Positions 17,463 through 26,495 of a DNA stretch of 64,000 bases are shown in pieces. The translations under genes were made by a program, and so were the position numbers. The notes under the pieces are model-generated. The model worked only from the letters and a program-made list of their open reading frames with translations, was not told the origin of the DNA and made no database searches. The DNA is from Paracoccaceae bacterium. Lineage in GTDB: Bacteria > Pseudomonadota > Alphaproteobacteria > Rhodobacterales > Rhodobacteraceae. The stretch lies in the NCBI GenBank assembly GCA_030750975.1, contig JASMHC010000015.1, positions 1 to 64,000 of the forward strand, written 5' to 3'. Each line of letters starts with the position of its first letter. Position 1 is the stretch's first letter.

Positions 17463-18569
17463 ATGAGCAACCCTTCGCTTCTTATCCTGCCGGGTGACGG
17501 CATCGGCCCCGAAGTCATGGCCGAGGTGCGTCGCATCATCGACTGGTACGGCGCAAATCGTGACCTCGGCTTTGACGTCAGCGAAGACCTTGTGGGCGGG
17601 GCGGCTTACGATGCCCATGGCACGCCGCTGCATGATGACACGATGGCAAAAGCGCAAGAGGTTGACGCCGTTCTTCTGGGCGCGGTTGGCGGCCCGAAAT
17701 ATGACGCGCTTGATTTCAGCGTAAAGCCCGAACGCGGACTGCTGCGCCTGCGCAAGGAAATGGACCTGTTTTCAAACCTGCGTCCCGCGCAGTGTTTTGA
17801 CGCGCTGGCGGATTTCTCGTCGCTGAAAAAAGACGTGGTGGCCGGTCTCGACATCATGATCGTCCGCGAATTGACAAGCGGCATCTACTTTGGCGAACCG
17901 CGCGGCATCATCGAGGAAGGCAACGAACGTGTGGGCATCAACACCCAGCGCTACACCGAATCCGAGATTGCCCGCGTCGCACGCTCTGCCTTTGAACTGG
18001 CTCGCCGCCGTGGCAACAAGGTGTGCTCGATGGAGAAAGCCAACGTGATGGAAAGCGGCATTCTGTGGCGGGACGTGGTGACGGAAATCCATCAGGCCGA
18101 GTACCAGGACGTTGAACTCAGCCATATGTACGCCGATGCGGGCGCGATGCAGCTTTGCCGCTGGCCCAAGCAGTTTGACGTGATCGTCACCGACAACCTG
18201 TTTGGCGATCTGCTGTCGGACGCGGCGGCGATGCTGACCGGTTCGCTGGGCATGCTGCCCTCGGCCTCGCTTGGCGCACCGATGGCAAACGGCCGCCCGA
18301 AAGCGCTGTATGAACCGGTTCACGGTTCGGCACCGGACATTGCGGGCCAGGGCAAGGCCAACCCGATCGCCTGCATTCTGTCCTTCGCCATGGCGCTGCG
18401 CTACAGCTTCGATCAGGGCGCCGAGGCGGACCGCCTGGAAGCCGCTGTTGAAAAGGTGCTGGCCGACGGGTACCGCACCGCCGACCTGCTGGGCGAAGAC
18501 GGGGTAGCGCCGGTTTCAACCAGCGGCATGGGCGATGCGATCCTCGCCGCGCTGGACGCCAGCCTGTAA
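17463..18569 (+). CDS. leuB: 3-isopropylmalate dehydrogenase
   Basis: A 368-residue enzyme that oxidatively decarboxylates 3-isopropylmalate with NAD+. The N terminus [13 protein letters not shown], the substrate arginines in [15 protein letters not shown], the REL-x-GIYFGEP block, and the metal site in [13 protein letters not shown] are all present; [14 protein letters not shown] is the NAD-binding loop. Length is typical. It has its own 108-base upstream region and a strong terminator, so it is likely expressed separately from leuC-leuD. Confidence 0.97.
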   Translation: MSNPSLLILPGDGIGPEVMAEVRRIIDWYGANRDLGFDVSEDLVGGAAYDAHGTPLHDDTMAKAQEVDAVLLGAVGGPKYDALDFSVKPERGLLRLRKEMDLFSNLRPAQCFDALADFSSLKKDVVAGLDIMIVRELTSGIYFGEPRGIIEEGNERVGINTQRYTESEIARVARSAFELARRRGNKVCSMEKANVMESGILWRDVVTEIHQAEYQDVELSHMYADAGAMQLCRWPKQFDVIVTDNLFGDLLSDAAAMLTGSLGMLPSASLGAPMANGRPKALYEPVHGSAPDIAGQGKANPIACILSFAMALRYSFDQGAEADRLEAAVEKVLADGYRTADLLGEDGVAPVSTSGMGDAILAALDASL

Positions 18570-18594
18570 ACCGACGGCATTGCGAACCACGCAT

Positions 18595-18625
18595 GGCCGC
18601 GATGCACCACGCATCGCGGCCTTTT
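18595..18625 (+). terminator. Rho-independent terminator after leuB
   Basis: Perfect 11-bp stem GGCCGCGATGC/GCATCGCGGCC with a five-base loop, followed by TTTT. Confidence 0.85.
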
Positions 18626-18651
18626 CATTGTCGAACGCGGGGGGTAATGCG

Positions 18652-18705
18652 CTAAAGTGTTTCGAGAATAGCTTAAGACGCGAAGCCGATTTCGAAACGC
18701 CTTAA
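18652..18705. repeat. GCGTTTCG-type intergenic palindrome (copy 2)
   Basis: CTAAAGTGTTTCGA and TCGAAACGCCTTAA bound a 54-base imperfect palindrome just upstream of the DMT gene. It belongs to the same family as the blocks near 8121, 28345, 35831 and 61286. Confidence 0.65.
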
Positions 18706-18730
18706 CCTGCCAAACCAGAGACACTCGAAT

Positions 18731-19711
18731 ATGCCGCACGCACTCAAAGGTCCCGGATTTGCCCTTTTGGGGTTTCTTTTATTTTCGGTTCACGATTCGA
18801 TCATCAAATCGATAGGCGCGGGCTATTCGCCGTTCCAGATCGTCTTTTTCTCGGTCCTGTTCGGCTTTCCTTTCGCAACCATGCTGCTGATGCGCGATGC
18901 ATCGGCGGGAACGCTGATCCCGCGCAATCCGGGGTGGATCCTGCTGCGCACCATCGCGGCGATGATCGGCACGGTTTCGGGGTTCTATGCGTTCTCGGTG
19001 CTGCCGCTGTCTCAGGTCTATGCGATTATCTTCACCGTGCCCTTGCTGATCACCGTCCTGTCGATTCCGATCCTGGGTGAACGGGTCGGCATTCATCGTT
19101 GGGCTGCGGTGATCCTTGGTCTGGTCGGTGTGGTGATCGTTGTCCGGCCCGGCACGGCCCAGATCGAACTTGGCCACATCGCGGCCCTGACCGCCGCCCT
19201 GTGCGGGGCGCTTGCCTCGGTGATCCTGCGCCGCGTCGGAAGCGAGGAACGCTCGATCGTGATCATGCTCTATCCGATGATGGGCAACGTGCTGTTCATG
19301 GGCGCGGCCCTGCCCTTTGTCTACCGGCCCGTACCCATGGCAGACCTCGGCGCGATCGCGGCAATCGCCTTGCTGGGATTTACTGCAGGGCTTTGCATTG
19401 TCACGGCCTACCGCCGGTCCAGCGCCGCCACGATTGCGCCGGTCCAGTATTCCCAGATCATCTGGGCGGTGATTTTCGGGGCACTCTTCTTTGAGGAAAT
19501 GCCGGACACCACCACGCTGCTCGGCGCCGGGGTGGTGATCACCAGCGGGCTTTATGTTCTGATCCGAGAAGTATATTCAAGCCGGTCAAGCAACACTCCC
19601 GTCCTGCGAAACCGGTCGCGCCTGGGAACGCCCACCGCTTTGCGGACAGGCCCGATGCTGCACCGGTTCAAGAAGGTGGACGATCAGGACAGCACGGACA
19701 AAGACGACTAA
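18731..19711 (+). CDS. DMT-family transporter (EamA domains)
   Basis: A 326-residue inner-membrane protein with ten hydrophobic segments in two EamA repeats and a basic cytoplasmic C-terminal tail of about 40 residues (rich in Arg, Ser and Asp), longer than usual. Metabolite efflux is the usual family role; the substrate is unknown. ATG 18731 follows a repeat palindrome. It is convergent with the winged-helix gene, and the 40-base gap contains a partial GCGTTTCGG arm. Confidence 0.85.
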   Translation: MPHALKGPGFALLGFLLFSVHDSIIKSIGAGYSPFQIVFFSVLFGFPFATMLLMRDASAGTLIPRNPGWILLRTIAAMIGTVSGFYAFSVLPLSQVYAIIFTVPLLITVLSIPILGERVGIHRWAAVILGLVGVVIVVRPGTAQIELGHIAALTAALCGALASVILRRVGSEERSIVIMLYPMMGNVLFMGAALPFVYRPVPMADLGAIAAIALLGFTAGLCIVTAYRRSSAATIAPVQYSQIIWAVIFGALFFEEMPDTTTLLGAGVVITSGLYVLIREVYSSRSSNTPVLRNRSRLGTPTALRTGPMLHRFKKVDDQDSTDKDD

Positions 19712-19751
19712 GCGTTTCGGGGTGAACCCGAGAAGCTGATGGCGAACCGCT

Positions 19752-20456
19752 TCAGACGATCTTGATCACCGATTTGTCGATGGCCAGCACATAGCCCTTG
19801 CGGGCGATGTTCTTGACCAGCAATTCAGCGACCATCTGGTTGCCCAGCGTATCGCGCAACCGTTTGATCCGCGTCGCGCCCGAGGCTTCATCGCAATCCG
19901 ATGAATGCTTGCCCGAAATCATCCCCTCGATCTCGGCCCCGGTCAGCATGTCGTCGTCAATCCGCGCCTCGGCCAGAACGCCAAGGGTCTCCATCACCGC
20001 ATCGGTCAGCTTGAACCCCATATTGTTGATATAGACGGTCTTTTCGTCACGGCTGAGAATCAGTGAATTCACCTGAATCCCCGCATGCTCGATCTGCGCC
20101 ATGCGCCGGTTCAGACTGACCAGCATCACCAGCGACGCCAACGCCGCCACCAGCATCGCCGTGGCAAAAACCAGCAACACGGTGATCACCATGCGATAGC
20201 TGGCCAGCGTATCGGCAAAGGCCGTGCCGGATTGGGCCAATATCTCAAGCAGCCGGATTTCCGCCTGTCCGGTCAGATCGGCGTTCTCGATAAACACCTG
20301 CTCGACCCGCGCGTTAAAAGCATTGGCATCGGGCAGGGTCAGCAAAAGCACCGCCGTCGCGATCAGCAGGATCGCGACGATGGCCAGAATGGCAAGGGTT
20401 ACAAATTTCGTGCCGGTGCGGCGGGTCTCAATAGCGGAGATAGAAGTCGCCGGCAT
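19752..20456 (-). CDS. Membrane-anchored winged-helix protein
   Basis: A 234-residue protein with two membrane segments (about residues 18-40 and 90-115) bounding a roughly 50-residue, mostly helical external segment, then a cytoplasmic C-terminal domain of about 110 residues. The C-terminal part (FKLTDAVMETLGVLAEAR, then RIKRLRDTLGN and KGYVLAID) resembles a ToxR-like winged helix-turn-helix response-regulator domain. It could be a one-component membrane regulator. ATG 20456 is chosen for AAAGGATGG upstream. Its start overlaps the end of the small secreted protein gene by 29 bases. Confidence 0.7.
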   Translation of the reverse strand: MPATSISAIETRRTGTKFVTLAILAIVAILLIATAVLLLTLPDANAFNARVEQVFIENADLTGQAEIRLLEILAQSGTAFADTLASYRMVITVLLVFATAMLVAALASLVMLVSLNRRMAQIEHAGIQVNSLILSRDEKTVYINNMGFKLTDAVMETLGVLAEARIDDDMLTGAEIEGMISGKHSSDCDEASGATRIKRLRDTLGNQMVAELLVKNIARKGYVLAIDKSVIKIV

Positions 20457-20709
20457 TCGCCATCCTTTCGTCCAGACCTGACCCGTCAAAGACCGACAGG
20501 ACAGCCAATAATTCCCACCCGTCGCCAGACAGGCGACCGGGCAATTCCTTTTCCGCCGCTTCAATACTGCAATCGCCTGTAAGCTCGGCGACCCCGTAAT
20601 GAAGCCTTAGCGGGTCATCCTGTTTCGCCTTGTAGTCCGCATAGCAGGCAGCCTGGGCGCTACCGGCAAAAAACAGGAACAGCATAAGTGGTGCGATGAC
20701 GTGTTTCAT
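20428..20709 (-). CDS. Small secreted hypothetical protein
   Basis: A 93-residue protein with a clear signal peptide (hydrophobic core APLMLFLFFAG and likely cleavage after SAQA), leaving a mature chain of about 73 residues with two cysteines (ACYADY and GDCS). No family recognised. The gene overlaps the start of the membrane winged-helix gene, so the two are likely co-translated; the small periplasmic protein might be a partner or ligand-binding accessory for that regulator, which is inference from position only. Confidence 0.7.
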   Translation of the reverse strand: MKHVIAPLMLFLFFAGSAQAACYADYKAKQDDPLRLHYGVAELTGDCSIEAAEKELPGRLSGDGWELLAVLSVFDGSGLDERMANAGDFYLRY

Positions 20710-20862
20710 AGGCGCACCATGCCCTGTGCCAGCGGCGCATTCAATAACAACCCCCCATTTGACAGGCGATATCCAATAGCCGGGTGCTGTTATTGTCCGC
20801 CTTTGCCAGCCGGTCCGAATGTGGGGGCATCCCGTGAATTTCAGATCGCAAAGGACAAGATC

Positions 20863-21297
20863 ATGGCTAAAAACTTTGTCAAAACGCTAATTATGGCGAC
20901 AGTGGTCGTCACCGGAATATCGGCAACCTCGGCCCGTGCTTCCTCCGACGATGGTCTGGCCGCCTTTCTGGCCACAACCATATTCCTGTTCGCCCTGGGC
21001 AGCGCGCTCGAGGGCGAAGTCAGTGTCGATCCCGCCCCGCAACCGCCGACAAGGCCCAACCGAGGCTATGGGAATACGCCGCGCAACAAACGTCTGGTGC
21101 CCTATGAATGCCTGCAAACCTTCACCACCCAGAACGGCCAGGTCCGCACCTTCGAGAAAACCTGCATGCAGCGCAACTATGCCCAGATCCGCCGCCTGCC
21201 GCGCAGCTGCGAACGAACCTTGTGGACATCCGTAGGGCTTCGCTACGGGTACGAACCGCAATGCCTGCGCAACAACGGATACCGTGCGCGGCGGTAG
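20863..21297 (+). CDS. Secreted cysteine-containing hypothetical protein
   Basis: A 144-residue protein beginning MAKNFVKTLIMATVVVTG, with a signal peptide probably cut after ARA, then a second hydrophobic stretch (AFLATTIFLFALGSAL), a Pro/Arg-rich linker and a C-terminal region with four cysteines (YECLQ, KTCMQ, RSCER, PQCLR), which could form two disulfides in the periplasm. It is a pattern seen in Rhodobacterales secreted proteins, but I assign no function. ATG 20863 has AAAGGACAAG upstream. Confidence 0.65.
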   Translation: MAKNFVKTLIMATVVVTGISATSARASSDDGLAAFLATTIFLFALGSALEGEVSVDPAPQPPTRPNRGYGNTPRNKRLVPYECLQTFTTQNGQVRTFEKTCMQRNYAQIRRLPRSCERTLWTSVGLRYGYEPQCLRNNGYRARR

Positions 21298-21351
21298 GTC
21301 TCTGCCTACTTTAACCAACGCCCTGCACATCAGTTCTGCGGGGCGCATTTA

Positions 21352-21498
21352 GGTTCGCGCCCGACCCCGAGGGTGGGTTTGTTGCCTTTGAGCGATTTCT
21401 TCGATTTTGATCGACACGTCGCAACGCGCTGATAGATTGCATAAATTCGCGCCCGCCCTGGGGGGCGGGGTCGGGCGCGAACCGGGCCTGCGGCCCGG
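21352..21498. repeat. Long-spaced inverted repeat upstream of rnhB
   Basis: GGTTCGCGCCCGACCCC (21352-21368) and its exact reverse complement (21467-21483) are 98 bases apart. Close to the right arm is another perfect hairpin, CCGGGCC/GGCCCGG (21482-21498), and the segment between the arms contains a GCCC/GGGC stem. The 230-base gap has no supported gene. It may be a structured RNA or a dispersed element; the GCGCCCGACC core recurs in the rsmE element at 26705-26755. Confidence 0.6.
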
Positions 21499-21527
21499 CG
21501 AATTCTGGATAGGTATTTATAAGCCAC

Positions 21528-22157
21528 ATGGCCGTAACAAGAACCCACCCGAATTTCCAATTCGAACAGGCCGCGCTGAACCGGGGCGCCCGATGTATCG
21601 CAGGTGTGGACGAGGTTGGACGCGGCCCGTTATGCGGGCCAGTGACCGCCGCAGCCGTCATTCTTGACCCGGGCGCCATTCCCGAAGGTCTTGACGATTC
21701 CAAAAAGCTTACCGCCCGCAAACGCGAGGTTCTGTACGACAACATCCTGACCAGCGCCCGATGCAGCATCGCCCATGCCTCGGTCGCGGAAATAGACGAG
21801 CTGAACATCCTGCGCGCCAGCCATCTTGCAATGGAACGCGCCATTGCCGGTCTCGACACGCCGCCCGACCACGTTTTGATCGACGGCAATATGATCCCCA
21901 AAGGTCTGGCCCTGTCGGCCGAAGCGATCGTCAGGGGCGACAGCCGCAGCCTGAGCATCGCCGCCGCCTCGATCATCGCCAAAGTCGCCCGCGACCGGAT
22001 CATGGGCGATTTGGCCGCGCAATTTCCCGGTTATGGCTGGGAAACCAACGCCGGATACGGCACCAAGCAGCATATGGAAGCCTTGCGAAATCTTGGTGTG
22101 ACCCCACACCATAGGCGTTCGTTCAAACCCATCCACAATATCTTGTATCAAGCGTAA
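21528..22157 (+). CDS. rnhB: Ribonuclease HII
   Basis: A 209-residue type-2 RNase H that removes ribonucleotides from DNA. The N-terminal catalytic block GVDEVGRGPLCGPV has the Asp-Glu pair, the third acidic residue is in IDELN and the fourth in LIDGNMIPKG; the family's GYGTKQHMEAL motif is near the C terminus. Length is normal. It lies directly upstream of ccrM in the same direction, but the 105-base gap with a likely promoter suggests ccrM is separately controlled. Confidence 0.95.
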   Translation: MAVTRTHPNFQFEQAALNRGARCIAGVDEVGRGPLCGPVTAAAVILDPGAIPEGLDDSKKLTARKREVLYDNILTSARCSIAHASVAEIDELNILRASHLAMERAIAGLDTPPDHVLIDGNMIPKGLALSAEAIVRGDSRSLSIAAASIIAKVARDRIMGDLAAQFPGYGWETNAGYGTKQHMEALRNLGVTPHHRRSFKPIHNILYQA

Positions 22158-22170
22158 TAGTTAAGTCACT

Positions 22171-22214
22171 GATTCAAAAAAGAAATTGACGGCGAATCAC
22201 CTTTGACTCATCTT
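22171..22214 (+). promoter_or_regulatory. ccrM promoter region with three GANTC sites
   Basis: TTGACG (22186-22191) and CATCTT (22209-22214), 17 bases apart, form a fair sigma-70-like promoter. GATTC (22171-22175) lies just upstream, and GAATC (22194-22198) and GACTC (22205-22209) lie in the spacer and at the -10 edge. CcrM methylates GANTC, so promoter methylation could feed back on ccrM transcription, as is known for Caulobacter ccrM. A TTAA half-site (22161-22164) is too weak to call a CtrA box. Confidence 0.6.
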
Positions 22215-22247
22215 AGGGGCAAGCAAAGAGCGCATAAGCGCCGCTGA

Positions 22248-23366
<1,119 letters not shown>

Positions 23367-23420
23367 ATTCACGATTTACCGCCGATGCCTGTGGCCTGAC
23401 TTTCCAAGGCATCTACTCTA

Positions 23421-23447
23421 CCCCGCCGATCTTCGGCGGGGCTTTTT
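23421..23447 (+). terminator. Rho-independent terminator after ccrM
   Basis: Perfect 9-bp stem CCCCGCCGA/TCGGCGGGG with a TCT loop, then CTTTTT. Confidence 0.9.
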
Positions 23448-23705
23448 GTTGGGGGATAAGCGCAAGCGCCTGCCCGTGGGGTGGCATCGGAACCACAAAG
23501 GCAGGCACTTTATCTCGCCCGACCCGAATACCCTATCCGTTGCACGCGCCCTTACCAAAGCGCCAGCCCGTTCGGGCGGGCAGGCGCTTGCGCGGCGGCT
23601 TCGCCATTATTCCGCGCTTTGAGATATTCACGCCCCAGACCTGATCCGGGGCCTCGGTGTCGGATTTTGAAAGAGGTCCCGGTTCAAGCCCGAGACGCCC
23701 AAATC
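23448..23705. repeat. Palindrome-rich intergenic region between ccrM and gshA
   Basis: No gene is supported in these 258 bases. The region carries several inverted repeats: GCGCCAGCCCG with CGGGCAGGCGC around 23561-23589, and CCCCAGACCTGATCCGGGG at 23635-23653. It lies between convergent genes, so some of these may act as the gshA terminator on the minus strand; I read it as a cluster of dispersed palindromes. Confidence 0.5.
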
Positions 23706-25076
23706 TCAATAAGCAAACGCCTCGTAGATCCGGTCCAGATTTCCGCCCCAGTCGCCATGGTAGCAATCCAGCAATTCATCCGCAGGCACCTTGCCGCTTT
23801 CGACGCTTTCTTTCAGCGCGTTCAGGAAATGCGTCTCGTCCGGCACCAAGCCACCGGCCCCCGGCATGGCGCGGGCTTTCAGCCCGGCCTCGGCGATGTC
23901 CAGAACCTCGCGTGCCAGATCATGCATGCGAATGCCCGCCGCCTCGGCCTGTAACCCGTCTTCCGAGGCCGCCACCCGCAACGCCTCGCGCGTCTCGGTA
24001 TCCCAGCCTTTCACCAGATCCCACGCCGCATCCAAGGCACTCTGATCATAGGTCAGACCCACCCAGAAAGCAGGCAGGGCACAAAGCCGCCGCCAGGGGC
24101 CGCCATCCGCGCCGCGCATTTCGATGAACTTCTTGATCCGCGCCTCGGGGAAAATCGTCGTCAGATGATCGGCCCAATCCGACAGGGTCGGCTTTTCACC
24201 CGGCAAGGCGGGCAATTCGCCTTTGAGGAAATCTCGGAACGACTGGCCCAGCGCGTTGTGGTATACGCCATCGCGGTAGACGAAATACATCGGCACATCG
24301 AGCGCATATTCCACCCAGGCCTCAAACCCGAACCCATCTTCGAACACAAAGGGCAGTGTCCCTGTCCGGTCCGCATCCAGATCGCGCCAGACGCGAGAGC
24401 GCCAGCTTTTATGGCCGTTGGGTTTGCCCTCGAGGAAGGGCGAATTGGCGAAAAGCGCCGTCGCCACCGGTTGGAGCGCCAAAGCCACGCGCAGCTTTTG
24501 CACCATGTCCGCCTCGGACGCGAAGTCGAGGTTCACCTGCACGGTGCAGGTCCGGTACATCATGGTTTTGCCCATGGTGCCGACGCGGTCCATGTAATCG
24601 GTCATCAGCTTGTAACGCCCCTTGGGCATCACCGGCATGTCCTCATGCGTCCAGATCGGCGCGGCCCCCAGACCGATGAACCCGACGCCAATCTCGTCGG
24701 CGATATGCTTGACGTCCCGCAAATGCGCGTTCACCTCGTCACAGGTCTGGTGGATGCTTTCAAGCGGTGCGCCGGAAAGCTCGAGCTGCCCACCCGGTTC
24801 CAGCGAAACATTGGCCCCGTCCTTGGTCAGGCCGATCAGCTTGCCCGCCTCTAACAAAGGCTCCCACTGGTGGCGGTCGCGCAACCCCTCGAGCATCGCC
24901 AATATTGAACGTGACCCCTCATAGGGCAGGGGCTTGTGGGTGTCCTTGCAATAGCCGAATTTCTCGTGTTCGGTGCCGATGCGCCATTCGGATTTCGGCT
25001 TGCAGCCGTCGGACAGGTATTCGGCCATCTGTTCGTAGCGTTCGATGGGACCGCCACCGCTTTGGGGGATGGACAT
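23706..25076 (-). CDS. gshA: Glutamate--cysteine ligase, plant/alphaproteobacterial type
   Basis: A 456-residue GCS2-family ligase catalysing the first step of glutathione synthesis. Family blocks include GTEHEKFGY near residue 35, the ATP/substrate region EPGGQLELSGAPL near 96-108, the metal-binding MYRTCTVQVNLDF, and the C-terminal EMRGADGGPW. This is the plant-type enzyme (about 450 residues), not the E. coli type (about 520). It lies downstream of the rsmE-GNAT-membrane protein group on the same strand, 59 bases from the last, and may be read with it. Confidence 0.94.
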   Translation of the reverse strand: MSIPQSGGGPIERYEQMAEYLSDGCKPKSEWRIGTEHEKFGYCKDTHKPLPYEGSRSILAMLEGLRDRHQWEPLLEAGKLIGLTKDGANVSLEPGGQLELSGAPLESIHQTCDEVNAHLRDVKHIADEIGVGFIGLGAAPIWTHEDMPVMPKGRYKLMTDYMDRVGTMGKTMMYRTCTVQVNLDFASEADMVQKLRVALALQPVATALFANSPFLEGKPNGHKSWRSRVWRDLDADRTGTLPFVFEDGFGFEAWVEYALDVPMYFVYRDGVYHNALGQSFRDFLKGELPALPGEKPTLSDWADHLTTIFPEARIKKFIEMRGADGGPWRRLCALPAFWVGLTYDQSALDAAWDLVKGWDTETREALRVAASEDGLQAEAAGIRMHDLAREVLDIAEAGLKARAMPGAGGLVPDETHFLNALKESVESGKVPADELLDCYHGDWGGNLDRIYEAFAY

Positions 25077-25135
25077 GGGCTTAGCCTTTATGCGCGTTCA
25101 CTTCGGGTCAGTGGTGGTGTGTTCGGGGCAAAGTG

Positions 25136-25666
25136 TCAATGCAACAGCGTGACGTTTGTGGCCTGTTTGCGACGTTGCCAGATCACAATCGGCTTACCGT
25201 CATTTCTTTGCAAAGCCGCCAGCATCGGCCCGGTCTGAAACCCCGGCAGGGCGGCGAAAACATCAAACAGCGCATCGGTGCCTTCGGCATTCAGCGGGAT
25301 GAAAACATCCGGCTGGCCAAGCTGTTTCAGCACCCAGCACGGCGGATATTGCGCATGGTCAAGGATGATTTCCCGCAGCTCGGTCACGGCAACGACACCG
25401 CCTTCAAACGGGCCGAGATAGGTGATCTGGCCCTCTTTCACCGTAACCACGCCAATCCCGCCCTTGGCGCGGGAAAACCACAGGCGTTGCAGGCCGGACC
25501 ATGCAAACAGAATGGCGGCGGCAACCAGCATCCAGCCGATCCATTTCAGGATGCCAAAGGCGGTCAGCGCCCAGAACATCCCCAATGCGGCGAATAGCGC
25601 GGCGATGATCAGATCGCGCCAGCGCTTCAGGGTTTTCTTGGCCTCGGGGCGCAGGAAATCAGACAT
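25136..25666 (-). CDS. Hypothetical membrane protein
   Basis: A 176-residue protein with two adjacent membrane segments (about residues 20-37 and 42-60) followed by a cytoplasmic domain of about 110 residues containing GGVVAVTELREIIL and a Trp/Arg-rich C terminus. No family recognised. Its ATG (25666) overlaps the end of the GNAT gene by eight bases. The opening MSDFLRPEAKKTLKRWRD is basic and amphipathic, as in cytoplasm-facing N termini. Confidence 0.75.
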   Translation of the reverse strand: MSDFLRPEAKKTLKRWRDLIIAALFAALGMFWALTAFGILKWIGWMLVAAAILFAWSGLQRLWFSRAKGGIGVVTVKEGQITYLGPFEGGVVAVTELREIILDHAQYPPCWVLKQLGQPDVFIPLNAEGTDALFDVFAALPGFQTGPMLAALQRNDGKPIVIWQRRKQATNVTLLH

Positions 25667-26495
25667 GGGTGCGCTGTGGCTCCTTGAAAAGGCAGAGGGT
25701 CCATTGCCCTACATAAGCAAAGCCAATCGCCTGATAAGCCCTTGAGGCGTTTTCATTTGCCGAAAACAGCGTGGCACGGGCAACGCCCTCGGCGCGGGCC
25801 TGCGCCAGATGCAGCGCCACGGCGCGGCGGGCATGGCCCTTGCCCCGCAATTCGGGTGGCGTGAAAACCCCGCCGATCTGCACGATGTCCGGCAGGCGGG
25901 CATTAAAGCCGGTGGTGCACAGGGCGGTGTCGCCGTCCATCAGCACGACATGGGATTTATTGACGACATAGCTGGCATAGTCCGTTTCGGCCACGTGCAA
26001 GGCGTCTTCGGCGGGGGTGTTCAGCGCCTCGATCTCGTAATCGTGCCGCCATTGGATCATCTCGGCCCTACTGGCCTCGGCAAGGGGAACGATGTCCCCT
26101 ACCCCGCCGGGAATGATCAGATCAGAGAGGTCCAGCTCGTATTGCGGCTCGTCATGGTTCAGGGTCGTTTCGGCCTGATCCAGACCGGTGGCCGACAGGA
26201 AAGACCGGCATTGATCCGCCGGGCCGATCACACCGATCAGATCGCGGTCTTTTAAGGCATCGCGACAGGCGCTCCAATCCATCGAGGGGCATTGCGGCAT
26301 GACCATCCCTTCACGGGTGATCGACAGAATATCGGTGATCCGCCCCTGTTGTTTGACCAGCCACATCACGGGCGCGCGCAGGTGATCGCCGTTCAGGCCG
26401 AACGAATAAAGGTTGTTCAGCGGAAACATGTTCTGCGCCGCGCGGGGGGTTAAGAACGCCTCAATCTCTGGGATGTCCGCATCCGTGGCCCACAT
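25659..26495 (-). CDS. GNAT-family N-acetyltransferase
   Basis: A 278-residue acetyltransferase: the N-terminal half resembles the two-domain GNAT group, and the C-terminal half carries the acetyl-CoA loop RGKGHARRAV preceded by IGGVFTPPEL and followed by ANENASRAYQAIGF. Substrate unknown. ATG 26495 shares its A with the TGA of rsmE (TGATG), so translational coupling is likely; GTG 26498 is a minor alternative. Confidence 0.85.
   Translation of the reverse strand: MWATDADIPEIEAFLTPRAAQNMFPLNNLYSFGLNGDHLRAPVMWLVKQQGRITDILSITREGMVMPQCPSMDWSACRDALKDRDLIGVIGPADQCRSFLSATGLDQAETTLNHDEPQYELDLSDLIIPGGVGDIVPLAEASRAEMIQWRHDYEIEALNTPAEDALHVAETDYASYVVNKSHVVLMDGDTALCTTGFNARLPDIVQIGGVFTPPELRGKGHARRAVALHLAQARAEGVARATLFSANENASRAYQAIGFAYVGQWTLCLFKEPQRTHV

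Noticed and set aside
20701-20862. Upstream extension of the secreted protein gene at 20863
   Set aside because: The extension has no signal-peptide character and overlaps the divergent small gene; the start with AAAGGAC and the MAKNFVK signal is better.
22161-22164. CtrA binding site upstream of ccrM
   Set aside because: Only one TTAA half-site is present; the second half at the correct spacing is missing.
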